Counted from the stretch's first letter, positions 51,515 through 60,654 are shown. The stretch: DNA of 64,000 bases from Rhodovulum sulfidophilum (GCA_003241785.1 QFPW01000016.1:117328-181327), one strand, 5' to 3'. The notes: generated by a model not told the origin, from the letters alone. Numbers and translations: made by a program.

Positions 51515-52648
51515 ATGGGATCGAGACCGGACCTGCCCGCGCGCCCGCTGAGCGCGGAGGAAATCGAATACCTGGCGGTCGGCGCCTGGGTGCTGGGCAC
51601 CGGCGGCGGCGGCAGCCCCTATCTCGCGCTTCTGAACCTGCGCCGGCTCTACGCGGCGGGCCACCGCGTCCGGCTCATGTCGCCGCTCGACCTGCCCGAC
51701 GACGCGATGGTCGCCGTGGTCTCGAACATGGGCGCCCCGCTCGTCGGCCAGGAGCGGCTCGCCGACAGCGCCGTCGCCGCGCGCGCCGTGGAGCTTCAGG
51801 CCGAGAGCTGCGGCGTGACCTTCGACGCCGTGATGGCGGTCGAGATCGGCGGCGGCAACGGATTGCAGCCGCTGATGGTCGCGGCGCATCTGGGCCTGCC
51901 GGTGGTCGACAGCGACTTCATGGGCCGCGCCTATCCGGAATCGCAGATGACCTCCTCGGCGATCGGGGGGCTGGAGCCCGCGCCGGTCATGCTCTGCGAC
52001 TGCCGCGGCATGTCGGCGGTGGTCCGCTCGGCGCCGACCTGGAAATGGATCGAGCGGCTGAGCCGGGCGGCCTGCGTCGAGATGGGCTCGACGGCGGCGA
52101 CCTGCAAGGCGCCCCGGCGCGGCGCCGAGATCCGGGACTGGGGCATCCATTTCACCACCTCGAAGGCGATCGCGATCGGAAGGACGCTGGCCGAGGCCGA
52201 GCGCGCCCACGCCGATCCGATCGCGGCGCTCCGCGAAGGCCAGGGGGCGAAGCTCCTCTTCACCGGCAAGGTCATCGACGTGGAGCGCCGCGCCACCGCG
52301 GGCTTCCTGCGCGGCCGGGCCCGGCTGAGCGGGCTCGGCGACGACGCCGACCGGCGCGTGACGGTCTCGTTCCAGAACGAATGGATCGTGGCCTGGGAAG
52401 GGACGGAGGAGGACGGCGCGCCGATCGTCTCGACCCCGGACCTCATCTGCGTGCTCGACAGCGAGACCGCGCACGGGATCGGCACCGAGACGATGCGCTA
52501 CGGCCAGCGCGTCTCGCTGCTCGCGCTGCCCGCGCCCGGGATCCTGACGACGCCGCGGGGGCTCGAGCTCGTGGGGCCGCGGGCCTTCGGCTATGACATC
52601 GACCATCGCTCGGTCTTCGCGCCGGGCCAGCCGGAGGACCGGGCGTGA
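51515..52648 (+). CDS. DUF917 family protein (S-methyl-thiohydantoin desulfurase family)
   Basis: A 377-residue DUF917 protein with the family's GTGGGGSPYLA near residue 28-38 and a MAVEIGGGNGLQPL segment. The family has been renamed after a S-methyl thiohydantoin desulfurase, so activity on thiohydantoin-type rings is a possibility, not a demonstrated role here. DUF917 genes commonly neighbour HyuA-type genes, as here. Its stop codon lies inside a 17-base tandem duplication (52644-52677). Confidence 0.85.
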   Translation: MGSRPDLPARPLSAEEIEYLAVGAWVLGTGGGGSPYLALLNLRRLYAAGHRVRLMSPLDLPDDAMVAVVSNMGAPLVGQERLADSAVAARAVELQAESCGVTFDAVMAVEIGGGNGLQPLMVAAHLGLPVVDSDFMGRAYPESQMTSSAIGGLEPAPVMLCDCRGMSAVVRSAPTWKWIERLSRAACVEMGSTAATCKAPRRGAEIRDWGIHFTTSKAIAIGRTLAEAERAHADPIAALREGQGAKLLFTGKVIDVERRATAGFLRGRARLSGLGDDADRRVTVSFQNEWIVAWEGTEEDGAPIVSTPDLICVLDSETAHGIGTETMRYGQRVSLLALPAPGILTTPRGLELVGPRAFGYDIDHRSVFAPGQPEDRA

Positions 52649-52677
52649 AGCGGGGGCGGGCGTGAAGCGGGGGCGGG
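52644..52677 (+). repeat. 17-base tandem duplication across the DUF917 stop codon
   Basis: CGTGAAGCGGGGGCGGG occurs twice back to back (52644-52660 and 52661-52677), carrying the stop codon in the first copy and a purine-rich ribosome-site-like run in both. The second copy ends one base before the GC that precedes the HyuA ATG at 52679. Confidence 0.9.
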
Positions 52678-52678
52678 C

Positions 52679-54286
52679 ATGACGGGCGGGATCACGCGGC
52701 GGATCGGGATCGACGTCGGCGGCACGAACACCGACGCGGTGCTGATCGAGGACGAGCGGGTGGTCTATTCGGTCAAGCGGCCGACGACCGAGGACGTCAC
52801 CGGCGGGGTCGTCGCCGCGCTCGCGGCGGTGCGCGCGCATCCGGGCGGCGCCGGCGCGGTCGACGCGGTGGTGATCGGCACGACGCATTTCATCAACGCG
52901 GTGGTGCAGCGCCGCGCGCTCACCAAGGTCGCGGCGATCCGGATCGGGCTGCCCGCCTCGGCCTCGCTGCCGCCGTTCTGCGACTGGCCGGCCGATCTCG
53001 CCGCGCTGGTCGAGGACGGCGTCCACGGGATCGAGGGCGGGCACGAGTTCGACGGCCGCCCGTTCATGCCGCTCGACACCGCGGGGCTTCGCGCCGCGGC
53101 GCGCGCCATCCGCGACAGCGGCGTGACCTCGGTCGCGGTGGCCTCGGTCTTCTCGCCGCTCGATCCCTCCTGCGAGCAAGCCGCGCGCGAGATCCTCGCC
53201 GAGATCTGTCCCGACGTGTCGGTGACGCTCTCCTATGATCTCGGCCGCATCGGCCTGCTCGAGCGCGAGAACGCCGCGCTCCTGAACGCCGCGCTGCGCG
53301 ATCTGGCGCGCACGACCGTGGCGGGCTTTCGCGCGGCGATGGCGCGCTCGGGCATCGCCGCGCCGCTTTATCTGACGCAGAACGACGGCACGGTGATGGA
53401 CGCCGACGTCGCGATCCGCTTTCCGGTGATGAGCTTCGCCTCGGGCGCGACCAATTCGATGCGCGGCGCCGCGCACCTCTCCGGACTGAGCGACGCGATG
53501 GTGGTAGACGTCGGCGGCACCACCTCCGATTTCGGCCAGTTCAGGAACGGCTTCCCGCGCGAGGCCAACGCGGTCGTGGAGGTGGGCGGGGTCAGAACGC
53601 TGTTCCGGATGCCGGATCTTTTGTCGATCGGCGTGGGGGGTGGCAGCCGGATCGGGGCCGATGGCGCCGTCGGCCCGCTCTCGGTCGGATACGCGCTGCC
53701 GCGCGAGGCGCGGATCTTCGGCGGCCCGACGCTTACCGCCTCGGACGTGGCCGTCGCCGCAGGCCTCGCCGATTTCGGCGCGCGCGACCGTTTGGCCGAT
53801 CTCGATCCCGCGCTGGTCGCGGCGGCGCTCGCTACGATCCGGACGCGGATCGAGGACGGGGTCGACCGGATGAAGATGGAAGCGGGCGACGTGCCGCTGA
53901 TCGCCGTCGGCGGCGGCGCCTTCCTCGTGCCGGACGGGCTCGCGGGCGTGTCCGAGGTGATCCGCGTGCCGCATGGCGACTGCGCCAACGCGGTCGGCGC
54001 GGCGATCGCCCAGGTCTCGGGCGAGGTCGACCAGGTCTTCTCCGGCGTCGGCCGGGCCGAGGCGCTGGCCGAGGCCGAGCGCATCGCGCGGAGCCGCGCG
54101 ATCGCGGCCGGCGCCGAGGCGGCGAGCGTCGCGACGGTGGAGATCGAGGACGTGCCGCTCGCCTATCTGCCCGGCGGCGCGCTCCGGGTGCGGGCGCGGG
54201 CGGCGGGCCGGATCGCGCCCTCGGCCGGTCCCCGGCCCGACGGCGGGCCGGCCGCCCAGCCGGCGGTGGCGACGCGGGCTGATTGA
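52679..54286 (+). CDS. Hydantoinase/oxoprolinase family protein (HyuA type)
   Basis: A 535-residue protein of the HyuA family with the sugar-kinase/Hsp70-like ATP motif (GIDVGGTNTDAVL, 9-21), the VIGTTHFINAVVQR segment and a second phosphate-binding region VVDVGGTTSDFG. HyuA and HyuB together hydrolyse hydantoins or related rings with ATP in N-methylhydantoinase and acetone carboxylase relatives. No HyuB is present; instead a DUF917 gene is paired with it, a known arrangement. It ends the IclR-controlled operon. Confidence 0.88.
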   Translation: MTGGITRRIGIDVGGTNTDAVLIEDERVVYSVKRPTTEDVTGGVVAALAAVRAHPGGAGAVDAVVIGTTHFINAVVQRRALTKVAAIRIGLPASASLPPFCDWPADLAALVEDGVHGIEGGHEFDGRPFMPLDTAGLRAAARAIRDSGVTSVAVASVFSPLDPSCEQAAREILAEICPDVSVTLSYDLGRIGLLERENAALLNAALRDLARTTVAGFRAAMARSGIAAPLYLTQNDGTVMDADVAIRFPVMSFASGATNSMRGAAHLSGLSDAMVVDVGGTTSDFGQFRNGFPREANAVVEVGGVRTLFRMPDLLSIGVGGGSRIGADGAVGPLSVGYALPREARIFGGPTLTASDVAVAAGLADFGARDRLADLDPALVAAALATIRTRIEDGVDRMKMEAGDVPLIAVGGGAFLVPDGLAGVSEVIRVPHGDCANAVGAAIAQVSGEVDQVFSGVGRAEALAEAERIARSRAIAAGAEAASVATVEIEDVPLAYLPGGALRVRARAAGRIAPSAGPRPDGGPAAQPAVATRAD

Positions 54287-54332
54287 TCCCAATCCCGCTC
54301 CGAGCGCCCGTCTACGGGGCGCGGGCCCATTC

Positions 54333-54347
54333 GGCTGCCAGGCAGCC
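54333..54347. other. Short inverted repeat between convergent genes
   Basis: GGCTGCC and GGCAGCC flank a single base (54333-54347), and a second stem GCGCCC/GGGCGC lies at 54304-54322. They occupy the 60-base gap between the HyuA and CitE-like stops; no T run, so the role as terminator is uncertain. Confidence 0.4.
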
Positions 54348-55147
54348 TATGCCTTCGCCAGCGCCAGGACGCGACGGGCCGCGTCCGCGACCGGCTTGTC
54401 GATCATCTTGCCATCGACGGAAACCGCGCCGCCGGGCTCCGCCTCCAGCGCCGCGAGCACGCGCCTCGCCCAGTCGACCTCGGCCTCCGACGGGCCGAAG
54501 GCCGCGAACGCCGGGGCCACCTGCCTCGGATGGATCAGGAGCTTCCCGCCGAAGCCGAGGCGCCGCGCGGCCTCGGCCTCGCGGCGAAGCGCGGCCTCGT
54601 CCGCGATGTCCGGGGTCACGCTGTCGATCGGCGCCACCCGGCCCGCGAGGCGCGAGCGCAGCACCAGCGTCGCGCGCGCGAGCAGCATCGCCTCCCAGTC
54701 CGGGGCGGCGCCGAGGTCCACCGCGAAATCGAGATGCCCGAAAGCGGCGCGCCGGACGCCCGGCGCGCGCAGGAGCCCGTCGAGCTCCTCCAGTCCGCGC
54801 GCGGTCTCGATCTGGGGGATCACCTCGACCGGGCGCCCGAGATCCGCCAGGGCGCGCGCGATCACCGCGGGGTCCTCCGCCTTGGGCACCAGGACCGCGA
54901 CCACCGGCAGCGCCGCGACGGCGGCCCAGTCCTCCGCCCACCAGGGCGACGCCGCGTCGTTGACGCGCAGGACCACGCGGCTCCAGTCGAGCGAGACCCC
55001 CGCGAGGCCCGCGCGCGCCGCGGCCTTCGCCGCGGGCTTCACCGCGTCCTCGAGATCGATGATGACCCGGTCCGCGCCCGTGGCGAGCGCCTTGGCGAAA
55101 CGGTCCGTCCGGTCGCCGGGAACGAAGAGATAGGTGCGCGCTTGCAT
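54347..55147 (-). CDS. CitE-like acyl-CoA lyase (HpcH/HpaI superfamily)
   Basis: A 266-residue CitE-family lyase with R61, K89, E114 (PQIETARG) and D140 (GHLDFAVDLG) as expected substrate and Mg-binding residues. Members cleave beta-hydroxyacyl-CoAs such as citramalyl-CoA or malyl-CoA to acetyl-CoA or propionyl-CoA and a 2-oxo acid. It is divergent from the LysR gene, and the CoA-transferase, MaoC hydratase and acyl-CoA dehydrogenase genes beyond LysR supply exactly the steps before such a lyase. Citramalyl-CoA lyase is the favoured guess. Confidence 0.86.
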   Translation of the reverse strand: MQARTYLFVPGDRTDRFAKALATGADRVIIDLEDAVKPAAKAAARAGLAGVSLDWSRVVLRVNDAASPWWAEDWAAVAALPVVAVLVPKAEDPAVIARALADLGRPVEVIPQIETARGLEELDGLLRAPGVRRAAFGHLDFAVDLGAAPDWEAMLLARATLVLRSRLAGRVAPIDSVTPDIADEAALRREAEAARRLGFGGKLLIHPRQVAPAFAAFGPSEAEVDWARRVLAALEAEPGGAVSVDGKMIDKPVADAARRVLALAKA

Positions 55148-55215
55148 GGCGGTTCCTCCCGTCGACCGGAGATAGCCGGACGCGCGCCCGCGCGCTAATC
55201 GCCGCTCAAGCTAAC

Positions 55216-55236
55216 AGCTATCACGGCTCGCTATCG
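55216..55236. promoter_or_regulatory. LysR operator candidate (CitE side)
   Basis: AGCTATCACGG (from 55216) followed by GCTATCG (55230-55236) lies between the divergent CitE-like and LysR genes. The same AGCTATCAC element recurs on the far side of the LysR gene at 56249. This fits LysR control of both transcription units. Confidence 0.5.
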
Positions 55237-55298
55237 CTGGGCTGGAGAACGGCGGGCCTTTCGCGCAGGATGCGGCGCGGGCGGGAACGGAGCAAGCG

Positions 55299-56240
55299 AT
55301 GGATCTCTCTCAGCTGAAGACCCTTATCCATGTCGCCGAGCTCGGGAGCCTCAGCAAGGCGTCCGAGCGGCTGAACGTCGTGCAACCCGCGCTCAGCCGC
55401 CAGATCAGGCAGCTGGAGAAGGAGCTGGGCGCCTATCTCTTCGACCGGCACGGCCGCGGCATGGTGATCACCGACACCGGGCGCGAGGTTCTCGAGCACG
55501 CCGCGCGCATCATGGGCGAGCTCGACGCGATCCGGGCCGTGACCGCGACCCGGACCGAGGCGCTGAGCGGCCTCGTCACGATCGGGACGCCGCCCACGGT
55601 CGCCGAGATCGTCACCGTGCCGCTCGCGAAGCTGGTCCGGGACGCGCATCCCGGGCTCTCGCTGCGCTTCGCCTCGGCCTACAGCGGGTATCTGCTGGAC
55701 TGGCTGCGCGATGGCGATCTCGACTTCATGCTGTCCTACATGAGCCCGGAGCCGCTGCGCACGCTGCGGGTGACGCCGGTGATGATCGAGGACCTGCTGC
55801 TGGTCGCGCCGGGCTCCGACGGGCTGGCGCTGGACAAGCCGGTCGATTTCGCGGCGCTCGCCACCCTCGATCTCGTCCTCCCGAGCCCCCGCCACGGGCT
55901 GCGCGTCATCGTCGAGGCCTGCGCCCGGCGCGCGGGGATCGAGATCCGGACCGTCGTCGAGGCCGACAGCTTCCGCGCGATGGTCGACCTCGTCGCCGGC
56001 GGTTTCGGATCGACGGTGCTCCCGCTCGCGCCGATCTACCCCGCGGTCGAGGCCGGCGTGCTTTCCGTCGCGCCGCTGCGCGATCCGACGCCGGCGCGCG
56101 AGCTCGTGATCGCCTATCCCTCAGACCGCGCCGTCAGCCCCGCCGCGCGCTTTCTCGGCGAGGCCGTGACGGACCTCGCCGCCGACCTCGTCGCGCGCGG
56201 CATCTGGGTCGGCCGGATGCTGCCCCGCGCCCGCGGCTGA
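55299..56240 (+). CDS. LysR-family transcriptional regulator
   Basis: A 313-residue LysR regulator with the standard N-terminal winged helix (residues 1-62; SLSKASERLNVVQPALSRQI) and a periplasmic-binding-fold effector domain. GGAG lies 8 bases before the ATG. Divergent from the CitE-like gene and upstream of the permease and enzyme operon, with matching GCTATCA elements on both sides, so it is the probable local regulator of the acyl-CoA pathway. Confidence 0.92.
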   Translation: MDLSQLKTLIHVAELGSLSKASERLNVVQPALSRQIRQLEKELGAYLFDRHGRGMVITDTGREVLEHAARIMGELDAIRAVTATRTEALSGLVTIGTPPTVAEIVTVPLAKLVRDAHPGLSLRFASAYSGYLLDWLRDGDLDFMLSYMSPEPLRTLRVTPVMIEDLLLVAPGSDGLALDKPVDFAALATLDLVLPSPRHGLRVIVEACARRAGIEIRTVVEADSFRAMVDLVAGGFGSTVLPLAPIYPAVEAGVLSVAPLRDPTPARELVIAYPSDRAVSPAARFLGEAVTDLAADLVARGIWVGRMLPRARG

Positions 56241-56558
56241 CCTTTCCGAGCTATCACCGCCGGGCATAGCTGATAGCGACACCCATGCCTAGGACCGGAC
56301 CGGTCGCGCCGCTAGCTTGCTCCGATAATGATCCGTGGCCGACCGCGGGCGAGCTGGAGGAAGCCATCATGCCACGGAGCACGCATCCGCCCCGGCGTCG
56401 CGCATAGGGCGCGCGCCGTCGCGGTTCCCCGAGGCTGATACCCGAATCCCAGCGAGAAAACCCCATCGCCGGAGGCGCCGCCTTCGCGCGCAACGAAGAC
56501 ACGCGGACATCGCAGATCTCGCGCCGTCCGCCCAGCAACCAACAGATCGGGAGTGAAC
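56241..56558. other. 318-base gap upstream of the MFS operon
   Basis: Holds the inverted repeat at 56250-56277 about 30 bases after the LysR stop, then about 270 bases with no convincing gene or terminator hairpin. Probably the promoter and 5' untranslated region of the MFS operon. Confidence 0.55.
56249..56277. promoter_or_regulatory. LysR operator candidate (MFS side)
   Basis: GCTATCA (56250-56256) and TGATAGC (56271-56277) form a perfect inverted repeat 14 bases apart. The left half with its preceding A reads AGCTATCAC, as at 55216. Confidence 0.55.
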
Positions 56559-57941
56559 ATGACCAAGGCTGACAGCGCCATCCCGCCGGGAACCGTCCCC
56601 GATGCCCGCGTCCGCATGCGCGGACTGATCGCGGCCTGCGCCGGCAATCTCGTCGAGTGGTTCGACTTCTTCGTCTACGCCTATCTCGCGATCTATTTCG
56701 CCCCCTCCTTCTTCCCGACCGAGGATCCGACCTCGCAGCTTCTCTCGACGGCGGCGATTTTCGCGGTCGGCTTCCTGATGCGGCCGCTCGGCGGCTGGCT
56801 GTTCGGATGGATCGCCGACACGCATGGCCGCAAGACCTCGATGATGATCTCGGTCGCGATGATGTCGTCGGGCTCGCTGCTGATCGCGCTGATCCCGACC
56901 TACGCCCAGATCGGCGTGTTCGCGCCCGCCGTGCTGCTGACCGCCCGGCTGCTGCAGGGCCTGTCCGTCGGGGCCGAGTACGGCACCGGCGCCACCTATA
57001 TCTCCGAGATCGCGACGAAGGGCCGCCGCGGCTTCTTCGGCTCGTTCCAGTACGCGACGATCATCGCGGGCCAGCTTCTCGCGCTCCTGACCGTCATCAC
57101 GCTGCAGCAGGTCCTCTCGCCCGAGGCGCTCTCCGCCTGGGGCTGGCGCATCCCGTTCTTCATGGGCGCCGCCTTCGCCGTCGTCGTGGTCTACCTGCGC
57201 CGCGCGATGGTCGAGACCGCCTCGAGCAAGGAGATGCACCGCAAGGAATCGGGCTCGATCCGGGGGCTGATGGCGCACAAGAGGGCCGCCGCGCTCGTCG
57301 TGGTCTTCACCGCCGGTGGCTCGCTCTACTTCTACACCTTCACCACCTACATGCAGAAGTTCCTCGTGAACTCGGTCGGCGTCGACAAGAGCACCGCCTC
57401 CTTCGTGATGACGAGCGCGCTCATCTGCTTCATGATCGCGCAGCCGCTGTTCGGGATGCTCGCGGACCGGATCGGCGTGCGGACGCACATGCTGCTCTTC
57501 ACCGGTCTCGCGACGCTCTTCACCACGCCGATCCTCTTCGCGATCCAGAGCACGACGAACCCCTACGTCGCCTTCGCGCTGATCCTGACCGGGCTCCTGA
57601 TCGCGGCCTTCTACACGCCGATCTCGGGCCTCGTGAAAGCCGATCTCTTCCCGCCGTCGATCCGCGCGCTCGGCGTCGGCCTGCCCTATGCCATCGGCAA
57701 CGCGGCCTTCGGCGGCACGGCGGAATACGTGGCGCTCTGGTTCAAGTCCTCGGGGATCGAGACCTGGTTCTTCTACTACGTGCCGCTCCTCGCCTTCTTC
57801 GCCTTCCTCGCCTCCTGGCTGCTGCCGAACCTCGGCAAGCACGGCTACCTCGACGGGGACGGACGGATCGAGGAGAACATCCGGCTGAGCCACGCCGGCC
57901 GGCCCGAGGATCCCGAGCCAACCGAGCGGCGCGCCGCCTGA
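56559..57941 (+). CDS. MFS transporter of the metabolite:H+ symporter (MHS/KgtP-ShiA-like) family
   Basis: A 460-residue twelve-helix permease with the MHS N-terminal GNLVEWFDFFVYAY motif, the RPLGGWLFGWIADTHGRK loop 2-3 motif and a GATYISEIATKGRRGF segment typical of dicarboxylate and shikimate symporters. GGGAG lies 5 bases before the ATG at 56559. It opens the operon of decarboxylase, dehydrogenase and CoA genes and should import their substrate, most likely a di- or oxo-carboxylate. Confidence 0.92.
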   Translation: MTKADSAIPPGTVPDARVRMRGLIAACAGNLVEWFDFFVYAYLAIYFAPSFFPTEDPTSQLLSTAAIFAVGFLMRPLGGWLFGWIADTHGRKTSMMISVAMMSSGSLLIALIPTYAQIGVFAPAVLLTARLLQGLSVGAEYGTGATYISEIATKGRRGFFGSFQYATIIAGQLLALLTVITLQQVLSPEALSAWGWRIPFFMGAAFAVVVVYLRRAMVETASSKEMHRKESGSIRGLMAHKRAAALVVVFTAGGSLYFYTFTTYMQKFLVNSVGVDKSTASFVMTSALICFMIAQPLFGMLADRIGVRTHMLLFTGLATLFTTPILFAIQSTTNPYVAFALILTGLLIAAFYTPISGLVKADLFPPSIRALGVGLPYAIGNAAFGGTAEYVALWFKSSGIETWFFYYVPLLAFFAFLASWLLPNLGKHGYLDGDGRIEENIRLSHAGRPEDPEPTERRAA

Positions 57942-57970
57942 TCCCCTTCCGTCAGAACAGGAACCCGACC

Positions 57971-58510
57971 ATGTCCGACCTCAAACCCGACCCGATGCTC
58001 GCCGGATGGCAACGCGACGTCTTCGACGTGCTGAAAGCGCATGACGTCAAGCACATCGTCTACGTGCCCGACGCCGGCCATTCCGTGGCGATCCGCCTCG
58101 CCGAGGCCGACGAGGAGATCCAGGCCGTCGTGCTCACCACCGAGGAGGAAGGCATCGGCTATCTCGCCGGCGCCTGGCTCGGCGGCGAGCGCGGGGCGCT
58201 GCTCCTGCAATCCTCCGGCGTCGGCAACTGCGTCAACACGCTGGCACTGCAGGTCATGGCGCGGTTCCCGCTGCTGATGGTCGTCACGATGCGGGGCGAC
58301 TGGGCCGAGTTCAACGGCTGGCAGAACCCGATGGGTCAGGCGACCGAGGCTTCGCTGCGGCTCATGGGTGTGCTCACCTGGCGGGCGGACCAGCCCGAGG
58401 ACGTGGCGCCGCTGCTGCACGGCGCCGCGACCATGGCCTTCAACGGCGACAACGCGACCGCGCTGCTGCTCGGCCAGCGCCTGATCGGAGAAAAGAAATG
58501 GGTGAAGTGA
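57971..58510 (+). CDS. Thiamine-diphosphate decarboxylase, alpha subunit (sulfopyruvate/phosphonopyruvate decarboxylase type)
   Basis: A 179-residue protein equal to the N-terminal (Pyr) domain of ThDP decarboxylases, with the cofactor-activating Glu in TTEEEGIG (residues 57-63). Its partner, the PP domain, is encoded by the overlapping next gene; this split is seen in sulfopyruvate decarboxylase (ComDE). Together they should decarboxylate a 2-oxo acid to an aldehyde, which the adjacent aldehyde dehydrogenase would oxidise. No sulfonate-specific gene is nearby, so sulfopyruvate itself is not the favoured substrate. Confidence 0.88.
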   Translation: MSDLKPDPMLAGWQRDVFDVLKAHDVKHIVYVPDAGHSVAIRLAEADEEIQAVVLTTEEEGIGYLAGAWLGGERGALLLQSSGVGNCVNTLALQVMARFPLLMVVTMRGDWAEFNGWQNPMGQATEASLRLMGVLTWRADQPEDVAPLLHGAATMAFNGDNATALLLGQRLIGEKKWVK

Positions 58511-59097
58511 TGAAAGGCGGCACGCTCGACCGGCGCGAGGTCGTCTCGGCGCTGCTCGAAGGCCGCGAGGATCTGCTCGTCGTGACCGGGCTCGGCTCGG
58601 CCTCCTACGACGTGATGGCCGCGGGCGACCACGACAACAACTACTACCTCTGGGCCGCGATGGGCTCGGCGGTGATGACGGGCCTCGGGCTCGCCAAGGC
58701 GCGGCCGGATCACTCGGTCGTCGTGATCACCGGCGACGGCGAGGCGCTGATGGGCTTCGGCGCCCTCGCCACCGTCGCGGTGCAGGCGCCCGCGAACCTC
58801 ACCATCGTCGTGCTCGACAACGGTCATTTCGGCGAGACCGGCATGCAGGTCAGCCACGCGGGCCGGGGGATCGAATTCGACAAGGTCGCGGCCTCCTGCG
58901 GCTTCGGCTGGACGGACCGCGTGACCGAGATGGCCGGGGTCGCCGCGCTCAGGGCGAAATTCGCCGCGCGCGACACCGGGGTGAAGCTCGCGGTGGTCAA
59001 GATCGCCGCCGCCGAGGCGCCGCGCGTTTTACCGCCGCGCGACGGAGCCTACATCAAGAACCGCTTCCGCGCGGCGCTCGGCTTCCAGCCGATCTGA
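58498..59097 (+). CDS. Thiamine-diphosphate decarboxylase, beta subunit
   Basis: A 199-residue PP domain with the ThDP-Mg binding motif GDGEALMGFG ending at N108 (79-108). It overlaps the alpha gene by 13 bases; GGAG lies 7 bases before the ATG at 58498. The second ATG at 58510 would overlap the alpha stop (TGATG) but has a poorer ribosome site. Active as an alpha-beta complex. Confidence 0.9.
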   Translation: MGEVMKGGTLDRREVVSALLEGREDLLVVTGLGSASYDVMAAGDHDNNYYLWAAMGSAVMTGLGLAKARPDHSVVVITGDGEALMGFGALATVAVQAPANLTIVVLDNGHFGETGMQVSHAGRGIEFDKVAASCGFGWTDRVTEMAGVAALRAKFAARDTGVKLAVVKIAAAEAPRVLPPRDGAYIKNRFRAALGFQPI

Positions 59098-59126
59098 CGC
59101 GGGCGCCGAACAGGGGAGGGAAGACC

Positions 59127-60632
59127 ATGGCGGATACCGAGACCACGACGGCGCTTCGGCGCTACCGCAACACCGTCGGCGGCGCGCCCGCCGAGAGCGC
59201 GACCGGCCGATGGCTTCCCTCGACCAACCCCTACACCGGCGAGGACTGGGCCGAGGTGCCCCGCTGCGGTCCGGAGGACGCGAAGGCGGCGGTGGAGGCG
59301 GCGCACGCGGCCTTCGTCCGCGGGCCCTGGGCCGAGATGACGGCCTCGGCCCGCGGCAAGCTCCTGCGCCGTCTCGGCGAGCTGATCGCCCGCGACGCCG
59401 AGAAGCTCGCGGCGATCGAGGTGCGCGACAACGGCAAGCTCTACGCCGAGATGTCGGCCCAGCTGCGCTATATGCCCGAGTGGTATCACTACTACGGCGG
59501 CCTCGCCGACAAGATCGAGGGCGGGGTGCCGCCGATCGACAAGCCGGAGATGTTCCTCTACACCAAGCGCGAGCCCTTGGGCGTGGTCGTCTGCATCACG
59601 CCCTGGAACTCGCCCCTCCTGCTCCTGAGCTGGAAGCTCGCCCCCGCGCTGGCGGCGGGCAACACCATCGTGATCAAGCCCTCCGAATTCACCTCCTGCT
59701 CCACGCTCGCGCTGATGGAGCTGGTGAAGGAGGCGGGCTTTCCCGACGGCGTGGTGAACACCGTGACGGGCTTCGGCGCAGAGGTCGGCCCCGCGCTGGT
59801 CGAGCACCCGAAGGTCGCGAAGATCGCCTTCACCGGCGGCGACGCCACCGGCGCCGCGATCTACGCGCAGGCCGCGCGCGGCATCAAGCACGTGACGCTG
59901 GAACTCGGCGGCAAGTCCCCGAACATCATCTTCGACGACGCCAACATCGAGGACGCCGTCAAGGGCGCGATCTCCGGCATCTTCGCCGCCTCGGGCCAGA
60001 CCTGCATCGCGGGCTCGCGCCTGCTCGTGCAGCGCTCGGTCTACGACGAGGTCTGCGAGAAGGTCGTGGCGCTCGCCGCGACCGCGAAGCTCGGCGATCC
60101 GATGGACGCCGCGACCCAGGTCGGGCCCATCACCACCACCGCGCAGCGCGAGAAGGTTCTCTCCTATATCGACGTCGCGAAGGCCGACGGGGCGAAGCTG
60201 CTGCTCGGCGGCGCGACGCCGGAGGCTCCGGAACTCGCGAATGGCTGGTTCGTCCAGCCGACGATCTTCGGCGAGGTCTCCAACTCGATGCGCGTCGCGC
60301 AGGAGGAGGTGTTCGGCCCGGTGCTCTCGATCATCCCCTTCGCCGACGAGGCCGAGGCGATCGAGATCGCCAACGACACCATCTACGGCCTCGCCTCCGG
60401 GGTCTGGACCTCCTCGATCCGCCGCGCCTTCACCATGGCCGACAAGATCCGCGCCGGCACGGTCTGGGTGAACACCTACCGCGCCGTGAGCTACCTCGCC
60501 CCGTTCGGCGGCTACAAGATGAGCGGCATCGGCCGCGAGAGCGGCCTCGGCGCGATCGACGAATACCTCCAGACGAAATCGGTCTGGATCAATCTCGCGG
60601 AAGGGGTCGCGAACCCCTTCGTCATTCGATGA
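59127..60632 (+). CDS. Aldehyde dehydrogenase (NAD(P)-dependent)
   Basis: A 501-residue ALDH-superfamily enzyme with active-site N161 (TPWN), general base E259 (LELGGK) and nucleophile C293 (GQTCIAG). GGGAGGG precedes the ATG. It should oxidise the aldehyde from the ThDP decarboxylase to a carboxylic acid, which the CoA-transferase then activates. Semialdehyde substrates fit the dicarboxylate theme, but ALDH specificity cannot be read directly. Confidence 0.93.
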   Translation: MADTETTTALRRYRNTVGGAPAESATGRWLPSTNPYTGEDWAEVPRCGPEDAKAAVEAAHAAFVRGPWAEMTASARGKLLRRLGELIARDAEKLAAIEVRDNGKLYAEMSAQLRYMPEWYHYYGGLADKIEGGVPPIDKPEMFLYTKREPLGVVVCITPWNSPLLLLSWKLAPALAAGNTIVIKPSEFTSCSTLALMELVKEAGFPDGVVNTVTGFGAEVGPALVEHPKVAKIAFTGGDATGAAIYAQAARGIKHVTLELGGKSPNIIFDDANIEDAVKGAISGIFAASGQTCIAGSRLLVQRSVYDEVCEKVVALAATAKLGDPMDAATQVGPITTTAQREKVLSYIDVAKADGAKLLLGGATPEAPELANGWFVQPTIFGEVSNSMRVAQEEVFGPVLSIIPFADEAEAIEIANDTIYGLASGVWTSSIRRAFTMADKIRAGTVWVNTYRAVSYLAPFGGYKMSGIGRESGLGAIDEYLQTKSVWINLAEGVANPFVIR

Positions 60633-60654
60633 CCCGTTCCGACAGGTGACCCAC

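Noticed and set aside
50723..54292. A 1189-codon minus-strand open frame opposite IclR, AroM, DUF917 and HyuA
   Set aside because: Composition is Arg/Asp/Gly/His-rich with no motif, as expected for antisense of high-GC codons; the plus-strand genes have clear families.
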